Of a stretch of DNA of 64,000 nt, positions 27,065 to 36,616 are shown one piece after another. The position numbers were made by a program, and so were the translations under genes. The number at the start of each line of letters is the position of its first letter. Within the stretch, counting starts at the first letter, position 1. The notes beneath the pieces are model-generated. The model had not been told where the DNA came from. It ran no database searches and was given only the letters and a program-made list of their open reading frames with translations. The stretch is from Lysobacterales bacterium (GTDB lineage Bacteria > Pseudomonadota > Gammaproteobacteria > Xanthomonadales > SZUA-36). The stretch is taken from positions 1 through 64,000 of the forward strand of contig JABAAB010000115.1 in the NCBI GenBank assembly GCA_014238945.1, read 5' to 3'.

Positions 27065-29974
27065 CTAAGGGCACAGGCTCCGGATTCTGTGAGATTCCTG
27101 TGCAGCCTTCATCCAAACAAAGGTGGCATCATCACTGAACATGTAATAGGCCGTGTCGTTGGGCAACAGTAGAACGGTTATACCCCCGTAACCCGACATG
27201 AATGGCACCCACACATCTGAACTGCAGCTGATGTTGGATTGGATTTCGTGTGCCCAGAAGCCGTTGTTGTATTTGAAATCAGCCAGCGGATCGAGGCCGC
27301 GGTCGGAAGGAACCCTTTGCAGTGCCGCATCCAGCTCATATCCATCCACCAGCAGGTTGCCGTCGACCTTGCCGTCATCCACGTTCAGGAACACGGCGAT
27401 CTTGGCCACGTCATCACGCAGGTACGTCATTCCCCAGCCGGTGAACGGCTGTTGAACCGAATCATAGGTCCTGCGCGAATAATGCGAGGTGGGGCTGGTG
27501 CCTACCGGTTTGAGAATGTCATCTACCAGCAGGTCATCGAACAGGTCTTTTGAGCCGCCCTCGAGGTCCTTGAGGTCCTGGTTCATGGCGGTGCCCAGAA
27601 TATAGGTATCCGAGGTGTGATATATCCACTTGCTGCCGGGTGTCGCCTTGCGGTCATATTGTGTGCAGGAATAATCGATCTTGCTGGCGTGATCCAGCGG
27701 CAGGAAAAGGTCATTGGTGTGCAGCGAACCCTCATCGCTCATGTAACCACCTAAGTTATAGTTGCCGGTGCCCATATCGATAACATGGCCGTAGTTAACA
27801 TCACCCCAGTTTCCATTGGCTGCGCAATCGTTGACCTGGCTGGCCACGTTATTGCCCATGAAGCCCGGGTAATTAAGTTCCATGCGCATCAGCGCCAGGC
27901 CTGCAAACACGGACTTGGCGGTGGAATAGGAAGGCAGTGCGATTGCATCACAATAGGGATAGGCGCCATAGCGCGTGTCGCAACCACCCGTATAGTGCAC
28001 GCCATCAATAGTGAAGCCGAATAGGGTGACATGGTCCGGGTCGGTTTCCGAGGCGCTGCCAAACTGGCTTGGATCGGCGCCCGGATGATCATTGGCAAGC
28101 TCTGAAATCGGCTTGCTGGGCATGCGATTGTTCACCTCCAACTGGTAGTTTGCACGCTGGTCATCGGCATTCGTCACGCTTGTCGGCGAGTAACTGGCCC
28201 CCAGCAGACCCCACATATCGAATTTGAAATACAGGCAGGTCTCAGAGGCGATCTGGTAGGCCGCCTGTGAGGTTGTGCCATCGTCCATGAACAGGAAGGA
28301 AAGCACACCGTTGTGCATGCAGTCGGCGTTTTTCTGGTGCAGGGTAAAGGGTATGCTCGCACGGCTGTAGCCGTTGTCACCATTCTCTTTCCAGACCCTG
28401 CCGGCCTCGAGTATGTACTCCCATTCGGGGTGGTTATCGGTCATGGTGCCACGCGCTACCGGAAACAGGTGGGTACCCGTCTGGATGAATTCGAAATCGA
28501 ATTCCGGCAGGTGTTTGCGCGTGGTATCTCTATTTTTTCTGGTATATCTGAAGGTATCTTTTCTCTCCTTAAAATCACCCCCCGATGCTTCTCCAGACAG
28601 TTGCAGCGAGCCCTCGAATTGGTGATCTGGCTGGGCAGCATTGGCGGGAACGGCATAGGCCGACAGGTTGATCCGCGAGCCCGGATCTGAGCCATTGATT
28701 AGTGTGTTATAGGTCAGTAGATTGCGGTCCGTATTACCGTTACCGCTCAGCGGATCAAAATTCGGGTCGAATCCACCACCGGGCTCGGTGCCGGTTCCGT
28801 TCAGTACCACGCCAAGCACCGGTGTGTCCGGGTCATTGGATGAAATATCCAACAGGTCCGAGTCAGGGCCTGCAACCGTCGGTGCAAAGCGCACTGTGAG
28901 CTGGCAATCGCCGCCCGGAGAAACGGATGTTGAGGAACAGGCATCCGCGATTAATGAAAACGGCGGAGTTATGCCGCCAACAGAGCCAACAAGCAGTGGC
29001 GCCGAACCGGTATTGCTGATGGTCAGGTTGTGATCACTGGTGGCGTTGATTTCAACGTTTCCAAACGCAGGGTTTCCACTCAGTGCAATATTCGGTTCCG
29101 GCTCACCGGGCGGTTCGTTGCCGGTTCCGCTCAGTGCAACGGTAAGCACCGGGGTATCCGGGTCGTTTGATGGGATATTGAGTGTGTCCGACTGCAAACC
29201 GGTATTTGTTGGTGCAAAGCGCACCGTTACCTGGCAATCACCACCCGGCGAAATCGTTGCAGAAGAACAGGCGTCCGCGGTTAATGAAAACGGTGCAGCA
29301 ATACCGCCCAGGGAACCAACCAGCAGATCGTCGTCACCGTTATTACTCAGGGTCAGGTTGCGGTTGGCGGTGGTATTGATTTCGACCTCACCGAACGCAC
29401 CATTGCCACTCAGCGATATGTCCGGTTCGGTTTCAATAACACCCGGCGTACCGCTGACCGTAACCTCGTCACCCCAGCAGTAGTCGCCGTTGTGGCGCCC
29501 GGTTGCGCGAAACCTTAGCTGCAGGTCGGCGTTGTCGTCTGCACCGGCGGGCGTGACCGTGTTGCTGAAAAAGGTGCCGTTGTCATTGCCATTGTGTACC
29601 TCGACCACCGTGGACCAGGAACTGCCGCCATTGGTGGATACCTCGGCATAGCAATCATCATTCTTTTCCAGCGAGGTGGCCGCCAGGTTCATGGTGATCG
29701 AAACATCTGTAAACCCGGTGGTTGGAACTTGCAATACGGATGTACCGCTTTTTTTATGCCGCAGTGAGAAATCCCCGATCGCCTGAATGCCATTGACTAC
29801 AATATTGCCGTTCAGCGTCCAGCCATCGGCGTTTTCATCTTCGAAGCCATCATTGACGATGACCTCGGCCAGGGAAGTGACAGGCAACAGCAGGGCCGCC
29901 AACAACAGGGTCCTGTGAGTGATATTGGCGCGCGATACCTTGAAGCGCTCCATTAGGTATTTGTTTCTGATCAT
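27065..29974 (-). CDS. Large secreted serine hydrolase (beta-lactamase/PBP-like) with choice-of-anchor D repeats
   Basis: About 969 residues from ATG 29974; other in-frame starts at 30016 and 29953 are possible and none has a clear ribosome site. After the signal peptide (to TSLAEV) comes a jelly-roll-like segment (NDGFEDENADGWTLNG). Two choice-of-anchor D (ASPM/SPD-2/Hydin-like) repeats follow, each with SLxGNxAFGxVEIN, CxSxxxSPGGDCQxTVRFAPT and SNDPDTPVL. The C-terminal 500 residues hold an S-x-x-K motif (Ser684-Thr-Ala-Lys687) and a later YHTSDTYILGTAM, the pattern of class C beta-lactamase/D-peptidase-like serine hydrolases. Many Cys residues suggest disulfides. It probably acts outside the cell on an ester or peptide; the substrate is unknown. 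Confidence 0.75.
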   Translation of the reverse strand: MIRNKYLMERFKVSRANITHRTLLLAALLLPVTSLAEVIVNDGFEDENADGWTLNGNIVVNGIQAIGDFSLRHKKSGTSVLQVPTTGFTDVSITMNLAATSLEKNDDCYAEVSTNGGSSWSTVVEVHNGNDNGTFFSNTVTPAGADDNADLQLRFRATGRHNGDYCWGDEVTVSGTPGVIETEPDISLSGNGAFGEVEINTTANRNLTLSNNGDDDLLVGSLGGIAAPFSLTADACSSATISPGGDCQVTVRFAPTNTGLQSDTLNIPSNDPDTPVLTVALSGTGNEPPGEPEPNIALSGNPAFGNVEINATSDHNLTISNTGSAPLLVGSVGGITPPFSLIADACSSTSVSPGGDCQLTVRFAPTVAGPDSDLLDISSNDPDTPVLGVVLNGTGTEPGGGFDPNFDPLSGNGNTDRNLLTYNTLINGSDPGSRINLSAYAVPANAAQPDHQFEGSLQLSGEASGGDFKERKDTFRYTRKNRDTTRKHLPEFDFEFIQTGTHLFPVARGTMTDNHPEWEYILEAGRVWKENGDNGYSRASIPFTLHQKNADCMHNGVLSFLFMDDGTTSQAAYQIASETCLYFKFDMWGLLGASYSPTSVTNADDQRANYQLEVNNRMPSKPISELANDHPGADPSQFGSASETDPDHVTLFGFTIDGVHYTGGCDTRYGAYPYCDAIALPSYSTAKSVFAGLALMRMELNYPGFMGNNVASQVNDCAANGNWGDVNYGHVIDMGTGNYNLGGYMSDEGSLHTNDLFLPLDHASKIDYSCTQYDRKATPGSKWIYHTSDTYILGTAMNQDLKDLEGGSKDLFDDLLVDDILKPVGTSPTSHYSRRTYDSVQQPFTGWGMTYLRDDVAKIAVFLNVDDGKVDGNLLVDGYELDAALQRVPSDRGLDPLADFKYNNGFWAHEIQSNISCSSDVWVPFMSGYGGITVLLLPNDTAYYMFSDDATFVWMKAAQESHRIRSLCP

Positions 29975-30220
29975 AATCAATTTATTGGGTGTTACTTGAT
30001 GTAAGTATATACCCAAATTAAAGACACTCGAACTGTGGCAGGATTTGAAGGGGGCGCGAGGCTGAAGCTATTCGCACTGGATGATGGTGTTGCCTATCGT
30101 TTGGGCGGATGGTTTCCAGATTGCAGTGACCCCCGGCTCGAGCAGGTCAATTAGACGCTTGATCCAAGAATTACCGGTGGTGGGTTGTACTATCAATCAA
30201 TTGGAGCCGTGTAGAAATGA

Positions 30221-30293
30221 CCCCGATTATTTATGGTTTTTACTTCTACCCCAATTATTCCGGCCCCAATAAATCCGACCCCAATAATTCAGA
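30221..30293. repeat. Degenerate tandem CCCCAATAATTC-type repeats
   Basis: Four imperfect copies of an approximately 15-base unit occur here: CCCCGATTATTTATGG (from 30221), CCCCAATTATTCCGG, CCCCAATAAATCCGA and CCCCAATAATTCAGA (from about 30249 onward). They lie just beyond the 3' end of the VOC gene. Similar GACCCC(G/A)ATTATT strings occur in intergenic DNA of related genomes. I cannot assign a role. Confidence 0.55.
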
Positions 30294-30309
30294 AAAATTT
30301 ACCTATTGT

Positions 30310-30783
30310 TTATCTATGCTGGTCAAAAAGAATGGTGTTTCCATCCGGATCAACGATGACAAAACTGGCTGGCCCTTTTGATTCCGGGTCAGCCTTGGAT
30401 TTAAATTCAATATCTGATGCCTCAAGATTGCCCTGTAATTCACGCACATCAACGAATGCTTCAAGCTCTTGAGCGGCACTGTTCCAACCGGGATTGAATG
30501 TAAGGATGTTTTCCTCAAACATTCCTTGAAATAAGCCAATGATGGTTGTTCCATTTTTTAAGATCAGCCAATTTTGTTCCTGGTTACCGCCGGTCACCAC
30601 AAACCCAAGGTTTTCATAAAATGTTCGCGAGATGGCAATATCTTTAACCGCTAAACTTACTGAAAATGCACCTAATTCCATTGGTTTTCCTCCACTGCTT
30701 TGTGCTACTACCACATTAACTGACCAACCTGCTATCAGCAGTCCGACCATGCCCGCCAGTATCATTTTTCTCAACTTATTCAA
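30310..30783 (-). CDS. Exported VOC (glyoxalase/bleomycin-resistance fold) protein
   Basis: I choose TTG 30783 because GGGAGAGAG lies five bases upstream and the product then begins with a signal peptide ([19 protein letters not shown], cleavage after VVVAQ). The mature part is one VOC domain: [30 protein letters not shown], and the end [17 protein letters not shown]. Usual VOC proteins bind a metal with His/Glu residues; the C-terminal Glu is replaced here by Asp or Gln-like positions, so metal binding is uncertain. Periplasmic location is unusual for the family. Confidence 0.8.
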   Translation of the reverse strand: MNKLRKMILAGMVGLLIAGWSVNVVVAQSSGGKPMELGAFSVSLAVKDIAISRTFYENLGFVVTGGNQEQNWLILKNGTTIIGLFQGMFEENILTFNPGWNSAAQELEAFVDVRELQGNLEASDIEFKSKADPESKGPASFVIVDPDGNTILFDQHR

Positions 30784-31512
30784 AATTACTCTCTCCCTGC
30801 TGTAGTTGTCCTGATAAACAGACATCAGCGGGAGAGTTGCGAAACTATCTGCCATTGGCCCGTCTACTCAATTGCCCAATGCATCCATGCCAATCGGAAC
30901 GATCTCTATTGAATATTAAGTATAGACAATAAATCTGGACTCATTGGATTTGAATTTCCGCAAGATTTTGTAATTCGAAAACTTGCCATAGGCAAACAAT
31001 TGAAAAGCCTTTGTAATAAGTAGAATGCACTGTATGCCATTGTCAACGATAACGACCCACGGCTTCTTGTGGCAGTGGAGTGTACTCGCGCCTACTTTTA
31101 ACTGATTCCCACGGGCACCGGGCCAACACACAGAGACCAGCCACAGCACGAATCTGGCGATCAATACTTCCATGTGTGTCTGCGTTATGCATTGACCGGC
31201 ACACAGTCGTGGACGTCGCTGGACGGGGCAGGGGTGTTGGCAGAACTGGTCCGGGGTACTGGGGCGGCAGGCCCGGGGGTCCGTTCAACTGAGATGCGTG
31301 AAACAGGCCTTTACCGGCCTATCGGGTGCCGTTCTGGCGGCAGAGATTAAGGTCGTTGGGTCGCGACCAGTATCCAATCCGGAGTCGGCTTACAGATTCG
31401 GATACTTGCCCGATGTTCAAAAAGGGTGGTTTAAACTTACTATCCACTTCTCAATTTCTGGAGATGTCTGGCATAATTGGTTCTATACTACTTACTCTCA
31501 AGGAGAGTTTTG
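30784..31512. other. Long intergenic region, no supported gene
   Basis: About 730 bases between divergent genes. Several frames are open on both strands but none shows family resemblance. The GC-rich patch 31200-31290 has coding-like composition in one frame (YALTGTQSWTSLDGAG) without a recognised match and could be a gene remnant. Confidence 0.4.
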
Positions 31513-34320
31513 GTGTTAAAGCAAACAACGGGATCAAACCCCTGGTTTTTCATTGTCACTTGCATGGTTATCAGTGCAGCTGGGCTGCCTGTTGCCACGT
31601 TTGCTCAGCCGGCCCAGGTGGAAACAGCACAGTTGAACATCGTAGCGGGGCAGAAGTCTCTGCTGATCATGCTGGATGGGCTCCGGTCCGACGGTGTCAT
31701 GAACGCAATAACACCGAACATGGACAGCCTGATCGATGGCAGCTTTGGTGGCGGCAGCTACCCCGGTGGCTACGGCTATTTCGCCCAGACGATACAGGAT
31801 GCCCCAACATCCAGTGCTTACAACCACGTTTCGATCATGACGGGTGTCGGCGCGACCAAGCATGGTGTGTCCAGTAACAGCGCTGCGGCCATCGCGGCGG
31901 TGGATTACGGCCTTTGGCCGACCTATCTGTCTACGTTGGAATCGGTCGACCCATCCGTCAACACGGTCTTTCTTGCGACCTGGTCGGCCGACTTGTCGAT
32001 GATAACGGGTGCGGATTATGACAAGCAGTCGAGTGATGCTGGCAACCTGGGCAACTTGGTCAGTATCCTGAATGGTTCCTATTCGGACTCTTCTGGTGAC
32101 AACGGAACCAGCTGGGTCCTGGGTACCGACGTGGACGCGATTGCTCTGTATCTGGACGACATCGACGGTGCTGGTCATGGTTTTGGCTTCAGTCCGGATG
32201 TGCCTGAATATATTGCGGAAATCGAAGAGATCGATACTCAGATTGGGCAGTTGCTCAGCGCCATTGAAAACCGGCCCGGTTTTGCCACCGAAAATTGGCA
32301 GATTGTCATTACAACGGACCATGGCGGAATCGGAACCAGTCATGGTGGGCTGAACCCCAATTCCGAAACCATTCCGTTTATTGTCGCCAGTAAATCGACT
32401 TCACAAGGCTTGTTGGCCGGGGGCGTCATTAATTACGATGCGGCAGCCACGGTCATTGCGCACATGATGGGCGATGCTGCTGTACCTGCTCATTACGATG
32501 GCATGACCCAGGGTGATTTCATCATTACCTCCCCCCCAGCCGTATTAACAGACAACATGGTCGTATACCTGCCCTTCAACGGCGACACACTTGATGCCTC
32601 CGGACAAGGCAACAACGCGGTCATTGGAGCAATGTCGGACCACGATCCAAGCGTTCATGCCAATGGCGGAAAGTTTGGTGGCTATGTTGAGATCAACGAC
32701 CTGGGTGGTGGCTCCGGTGACTCCTCGTACCTGACGCTGGGCACGCCAACAGACCTCGAATTCGGAACCGACATGAACTTTTCAGTGGCCATCTGGTTCC
32801 GTGCCCAGTCCGACCAGTCTGGGGACCCGGTGATACTGGGCAACAAGAACTGGGTCAGCGGTCTGAACAGTGGCGTTTTGCTGCTGGCCAATGAAAGCAA
32901 CGGCGACGATTTTGGCTTTAACATCTCTGACGGATCATTCCGCAGGGATATTGAACCCATTGATTATTCGCTGAACGAATGGTGGTTCCAGGCGGCTACT
33001 GTTGATCGGACCGGCAACGCCGTGATGTTCGTGGGTAGCCCGAATGGACTGCTGTACGTCATCAGCGATTTTGCATTCGATCTCGGAGACATTACCTCGG
33101 TCTTGCCATGGAATATTGGCCAGGACGGTACCGGTGACTATCCGCACAACCTCGATGGCGATATTGACGAGATGGCCATCTGGCAGCGGGCATTGGTGCT
33201 GGACGAAATTCGCCAGCTCTATAACAACGGCAATGGCATCAACCTGCAGGCAACTTTCAACCAGCCGCCAAACGCAAGCTTTGGATATGCCTGCGTGTCC
33301 CTTGACTGCAGCTTCACCGATAGCTCTTCCGACAGTGATGGCACCGTGGTCTCCTGGGGATGGGACTTTGGCGATGGAAATTCGTCAAGCAGTCAGGATC
33401 CTGCACACAGTTTTGCAGCGGCCGGTACGTACACGGTCCTGCTGACGGTGACCGACGACGATGACGCAGCTGCCAACACCAGTACCCAGGTGACCGTAAC
33501 GACTTCGGGCAATACTGCACCAACGGCAAACGCCGGTGGTGACAATGGAAACTACGCCGTGCGTCTGCCCAAGGGCAGGAATGCGACGGCTACTGTCACA
33601 CTGGATGGATCCGATTCCTTTGACCCGGATGGCGATGCCTTGTCGTTTTCATGGGAAGGCGGGACCTGGACAACGCCACAAGTCACCGTGAACGGCCTGA
33701 CGAGAGGGAAACACGAGTTTGTGCTGGAGGTTGATGACGGTTTCGGCGGGAGTGATACGGCCATTGCCTGTGTGGAGGTTCACAAGGGCAAGACAGCGGA
33801 TGGGCTTTGCCCCACAGATACCGGCCCGACACCACCGGTCGCTTCGTTTGATTACACCTGCTCCGATTTGGCCTGTGATTTCACCGACACCTCGAACCCG
33901 ACGGACGGGGATCCGATAACCAGCTGGAGCTGGAATTTCGGCGATGGGTCAGGCTCAAACGAGGCCAGCCCTTCACACACATTTGCGGCGGATGGTAGCT
34001 ATTTGATTGAGCTGATCGTCATTGACAAGGACGGAGCTGACGCAAGCAGCCAGCAGGTCTCCGTCAGTGTCGGTGGTGGTGACATTACGCTGAGCACTTC
34101 GGCAAGAAAGCGCAAAGGTGTCAAGATCATTGATCTTAGCTGGAGCGGTGCCACAGGGGGCAGTGTTGGGGTCTATCGTGACAACGTATTGATCGAGATC
34201 ACTCCAAACGATGGCTTCTTTACTGACACCACCGGTGAGAAAGGCGGTGGAAGCTATACTTCGAAGGTTTGCGAGAGCGGTGGGGTCGTCTGCTCAAATG
34301 AAGTAGTGACGACGTTCTGA
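31513..34320 (+). CDS. Secreted alkaline-phosphatase-family phosphodiesterase with LamG and PKD domains
   Basis: GTG 31513 has AGGAGAG five bases upstream; the product is about 935 residues with a signal peptide ending at TFAQ. Residues about 45-340 are a type I phosphodiesterase/nucleotide pyrophosphatase domain: Asp55 in MLDGLRSDG, SSAYNHVSIMTG where the nucleophile is expected, DDIDGAGHGFGF, and Asp269-His270 in TTDHGG. A LamG-like jelly roll (LPFNGDTLDASGQGN; LDGDIDEMAIWQRAL) spans about 355-580. Three PKD-type domains follow (WGWDFGDGNSS; DGSDSFDPDGD; WSWNFGDGSGS) and then a fibronectin-like end. The carbohydrate- or surface-binding modules suggest extracellular release of phosphate from polymers or nucleotides. 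Confidence 0.87.
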   Translation: MLKQTTGSNPWFFIVTCMVISAAGLPVATFAQPAQVETAQLNIVAGQKSLLIMLDGLRSDGVMNAITPNMDSLIDGSFGGGSYPGGYGYFAQTIQDAPTSSAYNHVSIMTGVGATKHGVSSNSAAAIAAVDYGLWPTYLSTLESVDPSVNTVFLATWSADLSMITGADYDKQSSDAGNLGNLVSILNGSYSDSSGDNGTSWVLGTDVDAIALYLDDIDGAGHGFGFSPDVPEYIAEIEEIDTQIGQLLSAIENRPGFATENWQIVITTDHGGIGTSHGGLNPNSETIPFIVASKSTSQGLLAGGVINYDAAATVIAHMMGDAAVPAHYDGMTQGDFIITSPPAVLTDNMVVYLPFNGDTLDASGQGNNAVIGAMSDHDPSVHANGGKFGGYVEINDLGGGSGDSSYLTLGTPTDLEFGTDMNFSVAIWFRAQSDQSGDPVILGNKNWVSGLNSGVLLLANESNGDDFGFNISDGSFRRDIEPIDYSLNEWWFQAATVDRTGNAVMFVGSPNGLLYVISDFAFDLGDITSVLPWNIGQDGTGDYPHNLDGDIDEMAIWQRALVLDEIRQLYNNGNGINLQATFNQPPNASFGYACVSLDCSFTDSSSDSDGTVVSWGWDFGDGNSSSSQDPAHSFAAAGTYTVLLTVTDDDDAAANTSTQVTVTTSGNTAPTANAGGDNGNYAVRLPKGRNATATVTLDGSDSFDPDGDALSFSWEGGTWTTPQVTVNGLTRGKHEFVLEVDDGFGGSDTAIACVEVHKGKTADGLCPTDTGPTPPVASFDYTCSDLACDFTDTSNPTDGDPITSWSWNFGDGSGSNEASPSHTFAADGSYLIELIVIDKDGADASSQQVSVSVGGGDITLSTSARKRKGVKIIDLSWSGATGGSVGVYRDNVLIEITPNDGFFTDTTGEKGGGSYTSKVCESGGVVCSNEVVTTF

Positions 34321-34392
34321 GACCCGCTACCCATCTGTTGAGATCCGGTGAGCATGACATCAGACTACCTGTCTGCCTCCCGGTATGGTCGC

Positions 34393-35250
34393 CTATGACT
34401 TCAGCAAGGTAATCCGGTCTTTTGAAACACTGATCAGACGTTGTTTGTAGAGGCTGCCCAGGGCCTTTTTGTAATTGCCCTTGCTGACACCGTATTGCTT
34501 GTAGATTGCATCGGGTGGGCTGTAATCGGTCAGTGTGGAAGTACCCCCGTTTTCGCCAAGAAAGTCGAGGATACGCCGGCTCAGTTCATCCCTGGATTTG
34601 CTGTGGTGACGCTGTAGTCTCAGGTCGATTTTCCGGTCTTCACGGATGGTCTTTATAAAGCCGGTGGTCCTGTCTCCCGGCTTCAGCGGCTGGAAAACTT
34701 CATCCTTGTACAATAATCCCAGGTGTGTGCCATTGATCACCGCTTTGAATCCCATTTCGGTTTTTCCCACAATCAGCAGATCCACCCGTTCGCCCGCTGC
34801 CATGTTCTTGGCACGTTCGTCGAGAAAGCGGTACAGCTTGCTGGTGGCGATAATGCGCTGGTCGGGATCCAGCATCAGGTAAACGACATACGACCTGCCT
34901 TCGGCCATCGGAATGAGTTGTTGACTGACCGGTACCAGCAGGTCCCTTTCCATGCCCCAGTCCATAAAGGCACCGGCCCGGGTGACATGGACTGCTTTCA
35001 ACAGGGCACATTCGCCCAGTTGGATTTTTGGTGTGCTGCAACTGGCCAGCAGTTGGCCATCGGGATCCGGATAAACGAACACATCCAGGTTCTGTCCTGG
35101 TGCACAATCCCGGGGGGATAGTTTTCGTGGCAGAAATACGCCGGAATTCTCACCGCTACCCAGCGTGAAGCCTTCTTTGTTGTCACTCAGGACCCGCAGT
35201 CGGTTGATTTTCCCAACCTGGATGGGTTTGCTGGTTTCATGTGCTCGCAT
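34393..35250 (-). CDS. CvfB-like S1 RNA-binding protein
   Basis: About 285 residues if ATG 35250 (MRAHETSKPIQVGKI) is the start. The open frame continues to 35361 but the extra residues are Arg/Leu-rich and unlike the family, which begins with a short lead into xxGKINxLxV. S1-like OB repeats are visible (VTRAGAFMDWGMERDLLVP; GLLYKDEVFQPLKPGD) and a C-terminal winged helix (DAIYKQYGVSKGNYKKALG, LYKQRLISV). CvfB/YitL proteins bind RNA and affect virulence or stress genes in Firmicutes; the role in proteobacteria is not defined. Confidence 0.85.
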   Translation of the reverse strand: MRAHETSKPIQVGKINRLRVLSDNKEGFTLGSGENSGVFLPRKLSPRDCAPGQNLDVFVYPDPDGQLLASCSTPKIQLGECALLKAVHVTRAGAFMDWGMERDLLVPVSQQLIPMAEGRSYVVYLMLDPDQRIIATSKLYRFLDERAKNMAAGERVDLLIVGKTEMGFKAVINGTHLGLLYKDEVFQPLKPGDRTTGFIKTIREDRKIDLRLQRHHSKSRDELSRRILDFLGENGGTSTLTDYSPPDAIYKQYGVSKGNYKKALGSLYKQRLISVSKDRITLLKS

Positions 35251-35492
35251 TGACACAGGGTAACGTACTTTCAGCCTCCATGTGTTCCTCAAATGACGGC
35301 GCTGCAGAGGAGCCAATTGTGGTGGGTCGAATCGTCGCTGTAGTGATCTGATGGATATCAAACTCTTTACTTCGAAAGCACATTTAGATGACCAGACGCA
35401 ATATCAATCTGTGGTTTTATCCGGCACTGGACCATTGAGTGCCAAAGCATGATCATTTAAAGTATCGCTACCCTGGTTGACCGGATTTCTAT

Positions 35493-36098
35493 ATGTTGCG
35501 CAGCCCCTGTGTTATAACCCCACAAGATGACATTTTTCCAGGAGGGAAAAATACCCATGAGTTGGGGAATAGTGACAGGATCCGCCTGAAGTTCGGAAAT
35601 TTCGGCATTGAAGTCCTCGAGCATGGCTCCGGAATCCGTGTCTCAAACCTGTACAGTGTAGAAGCGGGTAAAAGAACAAACCGCACTCTGGCCATTGTCG
35701 CCTGTCCCGCCGTGATGGAACCTGCTTTCAGCGACGAGCACGCTGCCATCATGGGTGGTGAGTCCATTGGCATTGTTTTTCGAAACAGTGGGTGGGAAAT
35801 TGAAAAACGCCACCACTACTTCGGAGACCTTGATTCCCCAAATGTTGATTCAGGTGATGCATGCCTGTTCGGTGACACCGAATGGGCCCACGCAGCAATT
35901 CATGTATATTCTTTGATTGTGCGCAAACAGGATACAGGATTTCTGTATGCGTCCATTGCTGAGCTGCACCATCCAGAGTACTTAACACTGGATGATCTGG
36001 GTGCAATTTATGGGAATGTATTAGATCCAGCCACTGGCTTCAACAAGAGTGTTGGGGATATGCTCAAGATGGTAAAAGACCGGGTTGGGGGAGGGTGA
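35493..36098 (+). CDS. Conserved-looking hypothetical protein (unknown family)
   Basis: About 200 residues, no signal peptide or membrane segment. The region from LKFGNFGIEVLEHG to the end reads as a compact alpha/beta protein (RVSNLYS; RTLAIVACPAVMEPAFSDEH; YASIAELHHPEYLTLDDLG). The start is unclear. ATG 35493 has no ribosome site. The strong GGAGGG at 35541 points to ATG 35557 in another frame, which stops after ten codons, so an upstream frameshift is possible. TTG 35562 is an in-frame alternative. The stop overlaps the next gene by GTGA, suggesting translational coupling. Confidence 0.6.
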   Translation: MLRSPCVITPQDDIFPGGKNTHELGNSDRIRLKFGNFGIEVLEHGSGIRVSNLYSVEAGKRTNRTLAIVACPAVMEPAFSDEHAAIMGGESIGIVFRNSGWEIEKRHHYFGDLDSPNVDSGDACLFGDTEWAHAAIHVYSLIVRKQDTGFLYASIAELHHPEYLTLDDLGAIYGNVLDPATGFNKSVGDMLKMVKDRVGGG

Positions 36099-36556
36099 CG
36101 GCAGCGTATTTTACTGGCGTGAGCAATGCAAAGTTGAAATATCGCCTGAATTTGGTGCTGCTGTGTTTGGCCATGCTGCCGTGGTCTGCAACTGCTGATG
36201 AACTGAAGTCATTTACCAGCGATGGTTGCAGCGCATTTCCGGACGGCACATTTGAACAGAATGAGCTCTGGCTGAAATGTTGTACCGAGCATGATTTTGC
36301 CTATTGGAAAGGGGGTACATACAAACAGAGGGTCGCCGCGGATGACGAGCTCAAAGCCTGCGTATCCAGGGTCGGAGAGCCTCAGATTGCCCTGCTGATG
36401 CTCGCAGGTGTCAGGGTCGGGGGATCACCTTATCTGCCCACCACATTCCGTTGGGGATATGGCTGGCCATATCCCAGGTTTTATGCACCATTGTCACAAC
36501 AGGAATTGGAACAGGTCCGGCAGTTGAGTAAAAACTGTGCAGAAACCTGTCCCTGA
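36095..36556 (+). CDS. Exported phospholipase A2-like protein
   Basis: The GTG at 36095 overlaps the upstream stop (GTGA); GTG 36119 is an alternative start and both give a signal peptide ending at SATADE. The mature protein has the secreted PLA2-like catalytic pattern DGCSAFPDG, followed by LKCCTEHDFAYWKGG, where the CCxxHD segment carries the catalytic His-Asp. Six or more Cys residues would form disulfides. Short bacterial PLA2-like proteins of this kind are common but not well characterised. Hydrolysis of phospholipid at sn-2 is inference. Confidence 0.7.
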   Translation: MTAAYFTGVSNAKLKYRLNLVLLCLAMLPWSATADELKSFTSDGCSAFPDGTFEQNELWLKCCTEHDFAYWKGGTYKQRVAADDELKACVSRVGEPQIALLMLAGVRVGGSPYLPTTFRWGYGWPYPRFYAPLSQQELEQVRQLSKNCAETCP

Positions 36557-36616
36557 CCATACTACCGTTCCGGCCGATATCGGTAGGAACCCTAATCACC
36601 TCTACAGGATTGAGTT

